This document shows, one piece after another, positions 24,158-35,268 of a DNA stretch of 64,000 bases. This DNA comes from Pseudomonadota bacterium (GTDB lineage: Bacteria > Pseudomonadota > Gammaproteobacteria > Burkholderiales > SG8-39), in contig CANGMI010000003.1 in the NCBI GenBank assembly GCA_947455195.1, forward strand, positions 1-64,000, given 5' to 3'. The translations under genes and the position numbers were made by a program. The notes below the pieces were generated by a model. It saw only the letters and a list, made by a program, of their open reading frames with translations. It searched no databases and had not been told where the DNA came from. Numbering within the stretch: position 1 is the stretch's first letter; each line of letters begins with the position of its first letter.

Positions 24158-25180
24158 ATGAAACTGCGTGCCCTCTTCCTCGGACTGCTGATGATGTCTG
24201 CCCTCACGAGGGTCGACGCCGCCGGGGTCAATGTCAACCGCGACGTGCGCTTCGCCACGCACGATGGCGTGGCCCTGCTGGGCGATCTGTACCAGCCTGC
24301 CAGTGCCGGCCCGCACCCGGCCGTAGTCCTCATCCACGGTGGTGCCTGGAAGGTTGGCTCGAAGTCAGCCTACAACGCGAGCTGGGGCCATTACCTCGCC
24401 GAGCGCGGCTACCTCGTCTTCTCGATCGACTATCGCCTGTCGAAGCCAGGCGAATCGAACTGGCCCAAGGCCCTGCTCGATTGCAAGGCAGCCCTCCAGT
24501 ACCTCAGAGGCAACGCGAAGACGCTCGATCTCGATCCCGAGCGCATTGCCGTGGGCGGCGATTCGGCCGGGGGACAATTGTCGGCCATGCTCGCCCTCAC
24601 CCAGGACTGGCCCGCCTTTGCCAATCGTTATCCGGACGACCCCTTCGGGCGCGAGAGCACCCGCGTGAAGGCGGTGATTCCGGCCTATGGCGTATTCAGC
24701 ATGACCAACTGGTGGACCTGGACCAAGCGAGGGTTCGATGCCAACGCGCTCGAAAAGACCGCACTGGACGAACTCTTCGGGGGCGCACCTGACAAGGTTC
24801 CGGCTGCCTATCTCGAAGCCTCACCGATGAACTACCTGCTGCAGAGCAGCCCGACGCTGAAGGATGTGGCGTTTCCCAACGCCGGAGTCACGACCCCGTG
24901 GTTCGTCACCTGGGGCGAGCGTGATCCGATCGTGCCGGCTGAAGGTCAGAGCCTGCCCTTCGTCGAGGCCCTGCGCGCGGCCGGTGCAACGGTTGTGGCA
25001 GCGCCTGTCCCGAATGTCGGGCACTTCTGGTTTTCGCGGTCTTCGCTGACCGGCCAGACCGCGGTGCCGACCGACTGCAAGGTCGAAACCGGCAACGTGG
25101 TGCGCTGCGCGACCGGCAGCCCCAACGACTTCATCGCACCGCGCCTGCTCGAGTTTCTGGGGCGACATCTGGGCCGCTGA
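24158..25180 (+). CDS. Exported alpha/beta hydrolase (hormone-sensitive-lipase-like esterase)
   Basis: A 340-aa protein from the ATG at 24158, preceded by AAAGGAG, with signal peptide MKLRALFLGLLMMSALTRVDA. The carboxylesterase-type catalytic apparatus is complete: oxyanion hole HGGAW, nucleophile elbow GGDSAGGQ, the acid in WGERDPIVP and the histidine in NVGHFWF. FSIDYRLSKPGESNWPKALLDCKAALQYL is typical of the HSL/acetyl-esterase group. The two cysteines near the C-terminus (TDCKVETGNVVRCAT) could form a disulfide in the periplasm. It is probably co-transcribed with the VOC protein just upstream. Confidence 0.88.
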   Translation: MKLRALFLGLLMMSALTRVDAAGVNVNRDVRFATHDGVALLGDLYQPASAGPHPAVVLIHGGAWKVGSKSAYNASWGHYLAERGYLVFSIDYRLSKPGESNWPKALLDCKAALQYLRGNAKTLDLDPERIAVGGDSAGGQLSAMLALTQDWPAFANRYPDDPFGRESTRVKAVIPAYGVFSMTNWWTWTKRGFDANALEKTALDELFGGAPDKVPAAYLEASPMNYLLQSSPTLKDVAFPNAGVTTPWFVTWGERDPIVPAEGQSLPFVEALRAAGATVVAAPVPNVGHFWFSRSSLTGQTAVPTDCKVETGNVVRCATGSPNDFIAPRLLEFLGRHLGR

Positions 25181-25289
25181 GCCGCGTCCGGGTGTACGTC
25201 ATCGAACCTTGCCCTGTTCGGCACCGTCGCCGGAAGGGCGCGGCACACGCCGGATGGGCCTGGCCCCCGCATGGCGCGGGCCTCGCGCA

Positions 25290-25380
25290 AATGAAAACGC
25301 TCAACCGAGAACGGTCAGGCGTTTGGTATTGGTGGCGAAAAAGGGAACCGAACCCGCGTCCGCTTTCCGATCCAGGTAGT
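25290..25380 (-). other. Decayed tRNA-like 3' end plus terminator relic
   Basis: Read on the minus strand, GCGGGTTCGGTTCCC resembles a T-arm and is followed by CGCCACCA (an acceptor end with CCA), then by a hairpin (AAACGC...GAGAAC...GCGTTT on the plus strand). The layout matches the tRNA-Ala/terminator arrangement at 27106-27163, including the same GAGAAC loop and the TTGGTGG end. The T-stem is mismatched, the usual A in the T-loop is G, and no 5' half is found, so it is not a working tRNA. Confidence 0.45.
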
Positions 25381-25423
25381 AACGCCTCGGCCTTGAGGAC
25401 GTGGATTCGACGATTTGGCCGAA

Positions 25424-26566
25424 TCAATCCACCAGTTCGTAGCCGGTGCTGCGCCCGCCGCCGGGTGCCTTCTTCAGCACGCCCAGTTCCAGCAACTGCG
25501 TGATGTCTCGCAGCGCGGTGTCGGGCGAGCACTTGGCTATTGCCCCCCACTTGCTGCTCGTGAGCTTGCCCTCGAAGCCGTCGAGCAGGCGGTTGAGCAT
25601 CTTCACCTGTCGCTCGTTCAACGGCCGCCCTCGAGCAATGAGCGCCCAGCGTTGCCAGAAACGCGCCTTGACCAGCACGACATCCAGCGTGCACTGCGCG
25701 CTGGCGATGGCGCGCCCAAGCGTACCGAGGAACCACGACAGCCAGCCGGTGACATCGAGCGCTCCCTTCTGCGTGCGCTCCAGCACATCGTAATAGTCCT
25801 TGCGCTCGCGCTGGATCTGCGCCGACAGGCTGTAGAAGCGCTGCGGACTGCCGTCTGCGCGGGCCAGGAACAGGTCGCCCACGGCGCGGGCGATACGTCC
25901 ATTGCCATCGTCGAAAGGATGCAGCGTCACGAACCACAGGTGCGCGAGGCCCGCTTTGACGAGTGTAGGCTCGCCGGTCTGTTCGTTCGCCCACGTCAGG
26001 AAGCGTGCCGTTTCGACAGGCAGCACATCGGCGGGCGGCGCCTGGAAGTGAATCTTGCGCCGTCCCACCGGGCCGGAAACCACCTGCATGGGTCCATCGG
26101 CATCATCGCGCCACTGGCCGATGGCGATTTTGTTCATGCCCGAATACCCAGTCGGGAACAGCGCCGCGTGCCAGCCGAACAGGCGCTCAAAGGTCAGCGG
26201 GGAGGCAGCGAGTAGCGTGGCGTCGAGCACCATCTCGACCACACCCTCGACATGGCGGTCCACCGGGGCCACCGCGCCGATGTCCACGCCCAGACGCCGC
26301 GCGATGGACGAGCGCACGGATTCCACGTTCAGCACCTCGCCTTCGATTTCGCTGGTCTTGACCACGTCCTCGGTCAAGGCCGCGAGACTGGCCTGATCAC
26401 GCAGCGCCAGCCCTACGTCGGCCAGACGGCCCAGCAGCACGCCTTGGGCGCGGCTGACCTCGGTCAACGGCCCAGTGAGCGCCGACAGGTCGTAGCGCCA
26501 GTTCGGCCAGTCGTCGGCCTGCCAGATGTAGAGTTTTTCTCCGCCATTCATGCGGAGATTAAACAT
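25424..26566 (-). CDS. Fic-domain protein (putative AMP transferase) with N-terminal DUF4172-type and C-terminal winged-helix regions
   Basis: A 380-aa protein. The first residues (KLYIWQADDWPNWRYD) match the DUF4172-type N-terminus found on Fic proteins. The inhibitory helix motif TSEIEG (71-76) comes before the Fic core, as in class II enzymes. The active site HPFDDGNGRIAR is at 216-227 with the catalytic H216 intact, so AMP (or another nucleotide) transfer is expected once inhibition is relieved. The C-terminal ~70 residues (LNERQVKMLNRLLDG... through ALRDITQLLELGVLKKAPGGGRSTGYELVD) form a winged-helix-like domain. There is no antitoxin partner gene, in line with built-in inhibition. It sits between the tRNA relic and a broken uvrA in the mosaic region. 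Confidence 0.92.
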   Translation of the reverse strand: MFNLRMNGGEKLYIWQADDWPNWRYDLSALTGPLTEVSRAQGVLLGRLADVGLALRDQASLAALTEDVVKTSEIEGEVLNVESVRSSIARRLGVDIGAVAPVDRHVEGVVEMVLDATLLAASPLTFERLFGWHAALFPTGYSGMNKIAIGQWRDDADGPMQVVSGPVGRRKIHFQAPPADVLPVETARFLTWANEQTGEPTLVKAGLAHLWFVTLHPFDDGNGRIARAVGDLFLARADGSPQRFYSLSAQIQRERKDYYDVLERTQKGALDVTGWLSWFLGTLGRAIASAQCTLDVVLVKARFWQRWALIARGRPLNERQVKMLNRLLDGFEGKLTSSKWGAIAKCSPDTALRDITQLLELGVLKKAPGGGRSTGYELVD

Positions 26567-26682
26567 CCGATTCGCTGCAAATGCAAGCCATTCTCCGTGT
26601 GTTATGCGGTGAATGGGGCGAATAATCGCCGCAGGCTACGCTCTCTCATTGCGCGTCCCAACCATTTTCCGCAAGGACGTTT

Positions 26683-27119
26683 CGCCGGAATTTGAAACCC
26701 GAACCGATCAGCCCGACCTTGAGCGGCGGAGAAGCGCAGCGCATCAAGCTGGTGACAGAACTCAGCAAGGTGCGAGACGATCTTTCGCGTCAAGGCCTGC
26801 CCCCTGCGGCTGCCGCTTCAGCAGGCGCTGCGCGGCGTGTTCGCACACCTCACACCGGTATGTGTTGGACGAGCCCACGGTCGGGTTTCATATGGCCGAT
26901 GTCGAAAAGCTCATTCGTGTGTTGCATCGGTTGGTGGATGGTGGCCACAGTGTGGTGGTGATCGAGCACGATCTGGATGTGATTGCCGACGCCGACTGGA
27001 TCATCGATCTGGGCCCGGAGGGTGGCACCGAGGGGGGCCAAGTGGTTGCCGCGGCCACGCCTGAGCAGGTGGAATGGCCCGTAAATGCGGGGTTTAGGGC
27101 AAAGAAAAAGCCCAACTGA
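26683..27119 (+). pseudogene. uvrA: Frameshifted 3' fragment of a uvrA-type excinuclease gene
   Basis: Two pieces of the UvrA C-terminal ATPase lie in different frames. The frame from 26692 reads [27 protein letters not shown] (ABC signature). The frame through 26860-27119 reads [56 protein letters not shown] (Walker B and switch His). The frame changes near 26860, and everything upstream of the signature, over 1.5 kb in a normal gene, is missing. Conservation of the remaining residues shows the decay is recent. A working uvrA presumably exists elsewhere. Confidence 0.85.
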
Positions 27120-27135
27120 GAACAGTTGGGCTTTT
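27106..27135. terminator. Bidirectional intrinsic terminator
   Basis: AAAAGCCCAACT and AGTTGGGCTTTT form a perfect 12-bp stem around GAGAAC, with A- and T-runs that serve both strands. It ends the minus-strand tRNA-Ala transcript and lies over the stop of the uvrA relic. Confidence 0.85.
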
Positions 27136-27139
27136 AGAT

Positions 27140-27215
<76 letters not shown>

Positions 27216-27407
27216 AAGCGGTCTCGCCTGCAACACTGCTCCGGACTCGCCGAAACTTGACGCAAGACACGCCTTGATTCTAACGGTATGCAGCGAATCT
27301 CACAATGCCTTGCCGAACAGGGCCTGGCACCCAGCCGGCATGAGGACGCCCTGATCCGTGCAAGTGCCGGCTCCCGGACCGTCTGCATCCCCGGGCACGG
27401 CGTGAGA

Positions 27408-28751
27408 TCAGCCCTCCCGACCCTCCGCCGTTTCACCGGCCACCCCACGCCCGCCTGCGTCCGGTTCGTCCGACCCGGGCTCGTCCAATCCGGGTTCATC
27501 GGCCTCTGCACCTGCTTCCGGGGCCTTGACGGCCCCGGGCTTGCGTCCCTTCCAGGCCAGCGTGTGGCGCTCGGCACGCGAGCCGATGGCATGATCGTGG
27601 GCGGCACGCCGGAGCCTGTCGTTCACCGCGGTCCAGAGCGGGCCGGCAGGCGGGGTTTCCACCAGGATGAGATCGGCACCGAGCGCATCGAGGTCGCGCA
27701 GGGCCGCGTAGAGCCCGCGGGCATACAGCGTCGAACTCGCAGGCAGGATGCGGGTCACTGCGACCGGCACACGCGGCACCGACACTTCGAGCGCCAGTAC
27801 CGCGATGCGCTGCCCGCGCTGGCGCGAGAGCACATCGGTGAAGTCGCGCCGCGGCATGAGCCGCAGGGCGGCGCGCGGAGCGTAGTGCGATTCGAGGGTA
27901 CCGGGTGCCGCCGGTGCTGCGCCGGGCGCCACGCCCGCCTCGAACGTGATGCCAGCGGCCTCCAGCGCCTGGGCGATGGCCTCCGCACTGATCCGCCCCG
28001 GGCGAAGGACGACTGGCGCACCGCGTGTCAGATCGACGATGGTCGACTCGAGCCCGACATCGGTTGCCCCACCATCGAGCACCGCATCAATGACCGGGCG
28101 GGCATCGATCACCGGGCGCTCGTCGGGCACTGCGAGGGCGGTCGCCGTTTCGGTCTCGGGCGCTGGCGGAGTCCAGACGGGTACGACTCCGACCCGGAAC
28201 TCCTCGAGCACATGCGCCGCCGTCGTGGGGCTGATACGACCAAAACGATTGGCCGACGGCGCTGCCACACCACCACCAAACGCCGCGAGCAAGGCACGTG
28301 CTATCGGGTGCGAGGGCACGCGCAACCCGATCGTATCGAGGCCACCGGCCGCAGCATCACCCATGCCCTCGGCGCGCTTCAGGATCATGGTGAGCGGGCC
28401 CGGCCAGAAGGCCGCAGCCAGACACTGCGCTGCGGCGGGCACCTCGCGGGCCCAAGGGGTCATCTGCTCGGCCGACTCGATATGGACGATGAGCGGATGC
28501 CCGCTCGGACGCCCCTTCACCGCAAAGATGCGCTCGACCGCGAGGGTATTCGCGGCATCGGCGCCGAGTCCGTAGACCGTTTCGGTAGGGAAAGCCACCA
28601 CTCCCCCTGCACGCAGCACCTCAGCCGCCGCGCGCACCTCGTCGGGCGTGCTGCGCTGCGGGTTCGATGCCGAGCCTGGCAGGACGCCTGATGCCGCCGC
28701 CGTCGCGATCGGCACCTTCATCCCGTTCGTGCCCGTGCTGCCCGTCGTCAT
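27408..28751 (-). CDS. sua5: L-threonylcarbamoyladenylate synthase, Sua5 type
   Basis: A 447-aa protein that makes the threonylcarbamoyl-AMP used for t6A37 tRNA modification. The YrdC/TsaC domain is clear: GGVVAFPTETVYGLGADA, VFAVKGRP-type KGRPSGHPLIVHI, LAAAFWPGPLTMIL and APSANRFGRISPTTAAHV. The C-terminal Sua5 domain begins near GTLESHYAPRAALRLM. A Pro/Glu/Thr/Ala-rich insertion (WTPPAPETETATALAVPDERPVIDARPVIDA) interrupts the catalytic domain, and a ~35-residue acidic tail (EAGAEADEPGLDEPGSDEPDAGG) ends the protein; both make it longer than the usual ~320-340 aa. The start overlaps the purK stop by 4 bp, so it is the last gene of the operon. Confidence 0.93.
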   Translation of the reverse strand: MTTGSTGTNGMKVPIATAAASGVLPGSASNPQRSTPDEVRAAAEVLRAGGVVAFPTETVYGLGADAANTLAVERIFAVKGRPSGHPLIVHIESAEQMTPWAREVPAAAQCLAAAFWPGPLTMILKRAEGMGDAAAGGLDTIGLRVPSHPIARALLAAFGGGVAAPSANRFGRISPTTAAHVLEEFRVGVVPVWTPPAPETETATALAVPDERPVIDARPVIDAVLDGGATDVGLESTIVDLTRGAPVVLRPGRISAEAIAQALEAAGITFEAGVAPGAAPAAPGTLESHYAPRAALRLMPRRDFTDVLSRQRGQRIAVLALEVSVPRVPVAVTRILPASSTLYARGLYAALRDLDALGADLILVETPPAGPLWTAVNDRLRRAAHDHAIGSRAERHTLAWKGRKPGAVKAPEAGAEADEPGLDEPGSDEPDAGGRGVAGETAEGREG

Positions 28752-29878
28752 GCGCCGATACCCAGTTCGCGTCGAATCTGCTCGGCGCTGGCGAGCGCCT
28801 CATCGAGCGTGCCACCCAGGCAGGTCACATGCCCCATCTTGCGCCCCTGCCGGGCATCGGTCTTGCCGTAGAGATGGAGCTTGGCGCGCGGGTGCTCGAG
28901 CAGCCGACGCCAGTCGGGCTCGGACACCCCCCACACATCGCCCAGCAGGTTGACCATGACCGCAGGGGTGAGCAAATCGGTCGCGCCCAGCGGCAGATTC
29001 GCAAGGATGCGTGCCTGCTGCTCGAATTGCGAGGTGACACAGGCATCGATCGAATAGTGACCACTGTTGTGCGGGCGCGGTGCGATCTCGTTCACCAGCA
29101 GGACATCGCCGGCCGTGATGAAGAATTCAACGCAGAGCACACCCACATAATCGAGCGCCTCGGCAATCTGCAATGCTGCAGTGCGTGCTTGCCCGGCGAC
29201 CGACTCGCTCACGCGCGCGGGCACGATGCTCAGGTCGAGAATGCCGTGCGCGTGCTGGTTTTCGCTGATCGGAAAGGTGGTCACGGCGTGGCTGCTCGCG
29301 CGGGCAACCACCACCGAGATCTCGCGCTCGAGGGGCAGATGCTGCTCGAGCACGCAGGCCACGGCACCCAGATCGGCAAAGGCATCGACCGCCGCTGCGC
29401 GCGTTGCCACGCGCGCCTGACCCTTGCCGTCGTAACCCAGTCGGGCCACCTTGAGAATGCCCGGAAAGAGCGTGTCGGCGGCCCGCTCGAGGTCTGCGGC
29501 CGAACGAATCTCGGCATACGGTGCGGTGGCAATGCCTGCCTGGCGCACGAAGGCTTTCTCGGCCATGCGGTCCTGGGCCACCGACACCGCCGCAGCCGCA
29601 GGGGTCACGCGGCAGCGTGCAGCCAGATACTCGAGGGAATCGGCCGGTACGTTCTCGAATTCGGTCGTGACCCCCTCGCACAGCGCAGCGAGTGCCTCGA
29701 GCGCAGCCCGATCGCCGTAGTCGGCCTGGATGTGCCGATCGGCGACGGTACCTGCCGGAGAATGGTCGCTGGGGTCCAGCACGCACACCCGGTAGCCCAG
29801 CGACTGCGCCGCCATGGTGAACATGCGTCCGAGTTGGCCGCCGCCGAGCAGCCCGAGCCATGCGCCCGGCTTGATCAT
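28748..29878 (-). CDS. purK: 5-(carboxyamino)imidazole ribonucleotide synthase
   Basis: A 376-aa ATP-grasp enzyme that carboxylates AIR to N5-CAIR using ATP and bicarbonate in purine synthesis. It begins with the Rossmann-like [29 protein letters not shown], followed by [17 protein letters not shown] and the ATP-grasp blocks [21 protein letters not shown] and [29 protein letters not shown]. Length is normal for PurK. It overlaps purE upstream and sua5 downstream by 4 bp each, so the three are translationally coupled. Its product is isomerised by the adjacent PurE. Confidence 0.97.
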   Translation of the reverse strand: MIKPGAWLGLLGGGQLGRMFTMAAQSLGYRVCVLDPSDHSPAGTVADRHIQADYGDRAALEALAALCEGVTTEFENVPADSLEYLAARCRVTPAAAAVSVAQDRMAEKAFVRQAGIATAPYAEIRSAADLERAADTLFPGILKVARLGYDGKGQARVATRAAAVDAFADLGAVACVLEQHLPLEREISVVVARASSHAVTTFPISENQHAHGILDLSIVPARVSESVAGQARTAALQIAEALDYVGVLCVEFFITAGDVLLVNEIAPRPHNSGHYSIDACVTSQFEQQARILANLPLGATDLLTPAVMVNLLGDVWGVSEPDWRRLLEHPRAKLHLYGKTDARQGRKMGHVTCLGGTLDEALASAEQIRRELGIGA

Positions 29879-30396
29879 GCGAGTGTCATGGCCCTGGCGC
29901 GTTCGGTTTGCGCGACGCGCCAGGCGGCGAGCCGCGCCACCAGCGCCGCATCGCCCGGGCAGAGCATGGCAGCCGCGAAGAGTGCCGCGTTCACCGCGCC
30001 CGATTCGCCAATGGCAAAGGTCGCCACGGGAATGCCGGCCGGCATCTGCACGATCGAGTAGAGGGAATCGAGTCCGGCCAGATGTCGCGACGGAATCGGC
30101 ACACCCAGAACCGGCACCTGCGTCTTGGCAGCGAGCATGCCGGGCAGATGGGCCGCGCCCCCTGCACCGGCAATGATCGCGCGCAACCCGCGCGCCGCCG
30201 CCGCTTCGGCATAGCGAAACATGTCATCGGGCATGCGATGCGCCGACACCACCTGAGCCTCGGCGGCGATACCCAGGTCTTCGAGCGTGACGACCGCACG
30301 CCGCATGATGTCCCAATCGCTCGAAGATCCCATCACCACCCCGATCTGCACCGGACCGGGCAATCCGGTGACCCACCCTGCCGACGATTCGCTCAT
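29875..30396 (-). CDS. purE: N5-carboxyaminoimidazole ribonucleotide mutase, class I
   Basis: A 173-aa class I PurE, which converts N5-CAIR to CAIR. Signature stretches are [18 protein letters not shown] ([13 protein letters not shown] in the sequence), [55 protein letters not shown] and [28 protein letters not shown]. The catalytic His of SAHR is present. It is coupled to purK by a 4-bp overlap, and purC ends 36 bp upstream, giving the order purC-purE-purK. Confidence 0.97.
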   Translation of the reverse strand: MSESSAGWVTGLPGPVQIGVVMGSSSDWDIMRRAVVTLEDLGIAAEAQVVSAHRMPDDMFRYAEAAAARGLRAIIAGAGGAAHLPGMLAAKTQVPVLGVPIPSRHLAGLDSLYSIVQMPAGIPVATFAIGESGAVNAALFAAAMLCPGDAALVARLAAWRVAQTERARAMTLA

Positions 30397-30432
30397 CGCA
30401 TCACTTCCTGCTCGACTGAAGAAAACCGACCA

Positions 30433-31320
30433 TCACGACGCGCGGCCGGTGAGGCGCTCGAGGGCTTCGCGGTACTTCGCGGCCGTGCGCGCAACCACGT
30501 CAGCCGGCAGGGGCGGCGGCGGCGGCCGCTTGTTCCAGCCCAGCGACTCGAGGTAGTCACGCACGTACTGCTTGTCGAACGAAGGCGGACTGATGCCGGT
30601 CGCCCACGAGTCGGCCGGCCAGAAGCGCGACGAATCGGCCGTGAGCACCTCGTCGATCAGCACGAGCCGATCGTCATCATCGAGGCCGAACTCGAACTTG
30701 GTGTCGGCGATGATGATGCCGCGCGAGGCCGCATACGCTGAAGCCTCCGCGTAGAGGCGCAGGGTGACCTCACGCACCTCGGCGGCGCGTTCGGCGCCGA
30801 CCAGGCCCGCCGCCGTATCGAAGTCGATGTTCTCGTCATGGTCGCCCACCGCGGCCTTGGTCGCCGGGGTGAAGATCGGCGAGGGCAATTGCGCCGCCTG
30901 CTCGAGCCCGGCCGGGAGCGCGATGCCGCAGACGCGGCCGGTTGCCTGATAGTCCTTCCAGCCCGACCCGATCAGGTATCCGCGGGCCACGGCCTCGATC
31001 GGCAGTGGCTTCAGCCGCCGGGCGACGATGGCTCGACCGCGCACCTGCTCGCGTTCACCCGGCGCCACCACCGACTCGGGGTCGATGCCGGTGAGATGGT
31101 TGGGTACGACGTGCGCCAGTCGCTCGAACCAGAACGCCGACATGGCGTTGAGCACGGCGCCCTTGCCCGGAATCGGATCGGTCATCACGACATCGAAGGC
31201 CGACAGCCGATCGGTGGTAACGAGGAGGAGCTTGTCAGCACCCACTGCATAGATGTCGCGCACCTTGCCGCGAGCCACCAGCGGCAGGCTCGCGATATCG
31301 GTCTCGAAAAGTGGCTTCAC
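30433..31320 (-). CDS. purC: SAICAR synthase (phosphoribosylaminoimidazole-succinocarboxamide synthase)
   Basis: A 295-aa enzyme that joins aspartate to CAIR with ATP, the step after PurE. It opens with [43 protein letters not shown], then [61 protein letters not shown] and [12 protein letters not shown], all diagnostic. It is the longer beta-proteobacterial/yeast-like form rather than the ~240-aa E. coli type. It is 71 bp downstream of the aldolase, joining glycolysis and purine genes in one transcription unit. Confidence 0.97.
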   Translation of the reverse strand: MKPLFETDIASLPLVARGKVRDIYAVGADKLLLVTTDRLSAFDVVMTDPIPGKGAVLNAMSAFWFERLAHVVPNHLTGIDPESVVAPGEREQVRGRAIVARRLKPLPIEAVARGYLIGSGWKDYQATGRVCGIALPAGLEQAAQLPSPIFTPATKAAVGDHDENIDFDTAAGLVGAERAAEVREVTLRLYAEASAYAASRGIIIADTKFEFGLDDDDRLVLIDEVLTADSSRFWPADSWATGISPPSFDKQYVRDYLESLGWNKRPPPPPLPADVVARTAAKYREALERLTGRAS

Positions 31321-31391
31321 GGCGGGGCCTTCTGTATGGAACGGGCGTCAGGGCGTTGCGAGCCAGCAACGGGGCCGGCTCGCGCGCGGGA

Positions 31392-32402
31392 CTAGCGACT
31401 CTCGAGCGCAGCGCTGTACTGCCCCATCGCCGCAAGGCTGTTCATGCGCGCACGATGCAGCAATGCCGCCTGGGCCGCCGGCACATTGGCCGCCTTGCCC
31501 GCCCAGGCCTTGATGGCCGGCTGCTGCAGGGCACGACCGTACGAGAAGGTGAGCGCCCAGGGCAGACCGCCCAGCTTGTTCATGCGATCGAGATGATCGG
31601 TGGCGAGTTCATCGCTCTGCCCGCCCGAGAGGAAGGCAATGCCAGGCACCGCCGCTGGCACCGTGCGCTTCAGAAGGCGGAGCGTGCGCTCGGCCACTTC
31701 CTGGGGGCCCGCCTGCTGGGCACACTGGCTGCCCGAAATCACCATCGAGGGCTTCAACACCATTTCCTCGAGCACGACACGCTGATTGGCCAACGCAGAG
31801 AAGGTCTCGTGCAGGGCCCACTCGGTGACCCGCTCGCAGGTGTCGATCGAATGCTCGCCGTCCATGATCACTTCGGGCTCGACGATCGGCACCAGACCGG
31901 TCGACTGGCAGATCGCGGCGTAACGCGCGAGTGCATGGGCGTTGGCAACGATGCAACCGTTGCTCGGCATGCCCTTGCCGATATTGATGACGGCACGCCA
32001 CTTCGCAAAGCGGGCACCGAGCGCCACGTATTCGGTGCAGCGCTTCGCGAGGCCATCGAGCCCCTCGGTGATCTGCTCGCCGGGAAAGAGCGGCAGGTCC
32101 TTCGCACCGGCATCGACCTTGATCCCGGGGATGATGTCGTTGCGCGTCAACAGGTCGGCGAAACGGGTGCCATCGGCCGACGACTGACGCAGCGTCTCGT
32201 CATAGAGGATGACACCACTGATGGTCTGACCGAGGCCGGGCGCCGTGAAGAGCATGTCGCGATAGGCACGACGATTCTCCTCGACGTTGTCGACCGCAAT
32301 GCGCTCGAAGCGCTTGCCGATGGTGCCAGTGGACTCGTCGGCGGCCAGAATGCCGCGACCCTTGGCCACCATGGCCTGTGCAATCCGGGCGAGTTCAGTC
32401 AT
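31392..32402 (-). CDS. Fructose-bisphosphate aldolase, class I
   Basis: A 336-aa class I (Schiff-base) aldolase that splits fructose 1,6-bisphosphate. MVAKGRGILAADESTGTIGKRF is the typical N-terminal block; GLVPIVEPEVIMDGEHSIDTC and VLEEMVLKPSMVISGSQ carry the Schiff-base lysine (LKPSMV), followed by AVPGIAFLSGGQSDELAT and PWALTFSYGRALQQPAIKAW. It resembles the eukaryotic-like class I form, not the DhnA type. The 157-bp gap to pyk upstream contains a short hairpin near 32522-32540 but no gene. Confidence 0.95.
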   Translation of the reverse strand: MTELARIAQAMVAKGRGILAADESTGTIGKRFERIAVDNVEENRRAYRDMLFTAPGLGQTISGVILYDETLRQSSADGTRFADLLTRNDIIPGIKVDAGAKDLPLFPGEQITEGLDGLAKRCTEYVALGARFAKWRAVINIGKGMPSNGCIVANAHALARYAAICQSTGLVPIVEPEVIMDGEHSIDTCERVTEWALHETFSALANQRVVLEEMVLKPSMVISGSQCAQQAGPQEVAERTLRLLKRTVPAAVPGIAFLSGGQSDELATDHLDRMNKLGGLPWALTFSYGRALQQPAIKAWAGKAANVPAAQAALLHRARMNSLAAMGQYSAALESR

Positions 32403-32559
32403 CAGAGGGATCCTCGATCAAAACCGCAATTCTATCGTCCCGACTGCCGGCAGGCACGGCCCGATTGACACAGAGCCCCGGAATCGGTCCGCCATTGCCC
32501 CGCAATGACCCCGCAATCGCCCCGGAAAGGGCCATTCCGGAACCGCGTCCGGGCCGGGT

Positions 32560-33999
<1,440 letters not shown>

Positions 34000-34062
34000 G
34001 CGATGCCCCTGTCAGTGAAAGCGCACCCGCCGGTGGCGGGCCAGCGCACGGACGGGCGCGCC

Positions 34063-35253
34063 CTAGGCAGCGGCGGCCCTCGCCATCAGCACAGCCAGCG
34101 CCGGCAGTTCCTTGCCCTCGAGAAACTCGAGAAACGCCCCGCCACCGGTCGATATGTAGGAGATTCGCTCCGAGATGCCGAACCGGGAGATCGCGGCCAC
34201 CGTGTCACCGCCGCCGGCGATCGAGAACGCGCTGGAATCGGCAATCGCTTCGGCGAGCGTACGCGTCCCCGCCGCAAAGGCATCAAACTCGAAGACACCG
34301 ACCGGGCCGTTCCAGACCACGGTGCCGGCCGCCTTGACGATCGAAGCCAGATGCGCGGCCGACTCGGGGCCGATATCGAGAATGAGGTCGTCCTCGGCGA
34401 CAGCATCAACCGACTTCAACTCGGGCGTAGCCGTGGCGGAAAACGACTTCGCGCAAACCACGTCGGTGGGCAGCGGTACCACCCCGCCGCGAGCGGCAAG
34501 ACCCGCCATGATCGCGCGTGCCTCATCCACGAGAGCCGGTTCGGCAAGCGACTTTCCGATCGGCTTGCCCTGTGCGAGCAGGAACGTGTTGGCGATGCCG
34601 CCGCCAACGATGAGCTGATCAACCTTGCCAGCGAGCGCCGCAAGGATCGTGAGCTTGGTCGACACCTTCGACCCGGCCACGATCGCCACCAGCGGGCGAC
34701 GCGGGGCGAGGAGCGATTTCGACAGGGCATCGATCTCGGCCGCCATCAGCGGGCCCGCGCAGGCAACCGCGGCGAAGCGCGCCATCCCGTGGGTGGTGGC
34801 CTCTGCCCGGTGCGCAGTGCCGAAGGCATCGTTCACGTAGACATCGCACATCGCTGCCATGCGCCGCGCAAGCGACTCGTCATCCGCCTTCTCGCCGACA
34901 TTGCAGCGGCAATTCTCGAGCATCACCACACCGCGCGCCCCGGCCGGCACGCCCGTCGTTGCCCAGTCGGCGAGCACGGGGACGGCCGACCCGAGCAGTT
35001 CCGACAGACGGGCAGCCACCGGCGCCAGCGAGTCTTCGGGGCGCACCACGCCCTCGGTGGGCCGCCCCAGGTGCGAGGTGACCATCACGAGCGCGGCACC
35101 GCCCGCGAGCGCCTGCCGGATGGCAGGCACCGATGCGCGAATGCGGGTGTCGTCGGTGATGGTCCCGGCATCATCCTGCGGTACGTTGAGGTCCGATCGG
35201 ATGAAGACCCGCTTGTCAGCCAGATTCACATCGGCGAGGGTGAGTGCACGCAT
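34063..35253 (-). CDS. pgk: Phosphoglycerate kinase
   Basis: A 396-aa monomeric kinase that interconverts 1,3-bisphosphoglycerate and 3-phosphoglycerate. [33 protein letters not shown] is the N-terminal signature, followed by [44 protein letters not shown] and the C-terminal nucleotide loop [44 protein letters not shown]. It begins 15 bp after gap and is clearly co-transcribed. The usual 'ENVRF' block reads ENCRC here, a small local deviation. Confidence 0.97.
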   Translation of the reverse strand: MRALTLADVNLADKRVFIRSDLNVPQDDAGTITDDTRIRASVPAIRQALAGGAALVMVTSHLGRPTEGVVRPEDSLAPVAARLSELLGSAVPVLADWATTGVPAGARGVVMLENCRCNVGEKADDESLARRMAAMCDVYVNDAFGTAHRAEATTHGMARFAAVACAGPLMAAEIDALSKSLLAPRRPLVAIVAGSKVSTKLTILAALAGKVDQLIVGGGIANTFLLAQGKPIGKSLAEPALVDEARAIMAGLAARGGVVPLPTDVVCAKSFSATATPELKSVDAVAEDDLILDIGPESAAHLASIVKAAGTVVWNGPVGVFEFDAFAAGTRTLAEAIADSSAFSIAGGGDTVAAISRFGISERISYISTGGGAFLEFLEGKELPALAVLMARAAAA

Positions 35254-35268
35254 CGCAATGAACCCCTG

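Noticed and set aside
25290-25405. Functional tRNA gene
   Set aside because: A 3' end and T-arm can be drawn, but the T-stem is mismatched, the loop lacks its usual A, and no 5' half or anticodon arm pairs with it.
27288-28691. 467-aa plus-strand ORF opposite sua5
   Set aside because: Antisense shadow; the minus strand carries an unmistakable YrdC/Sua5 domain.
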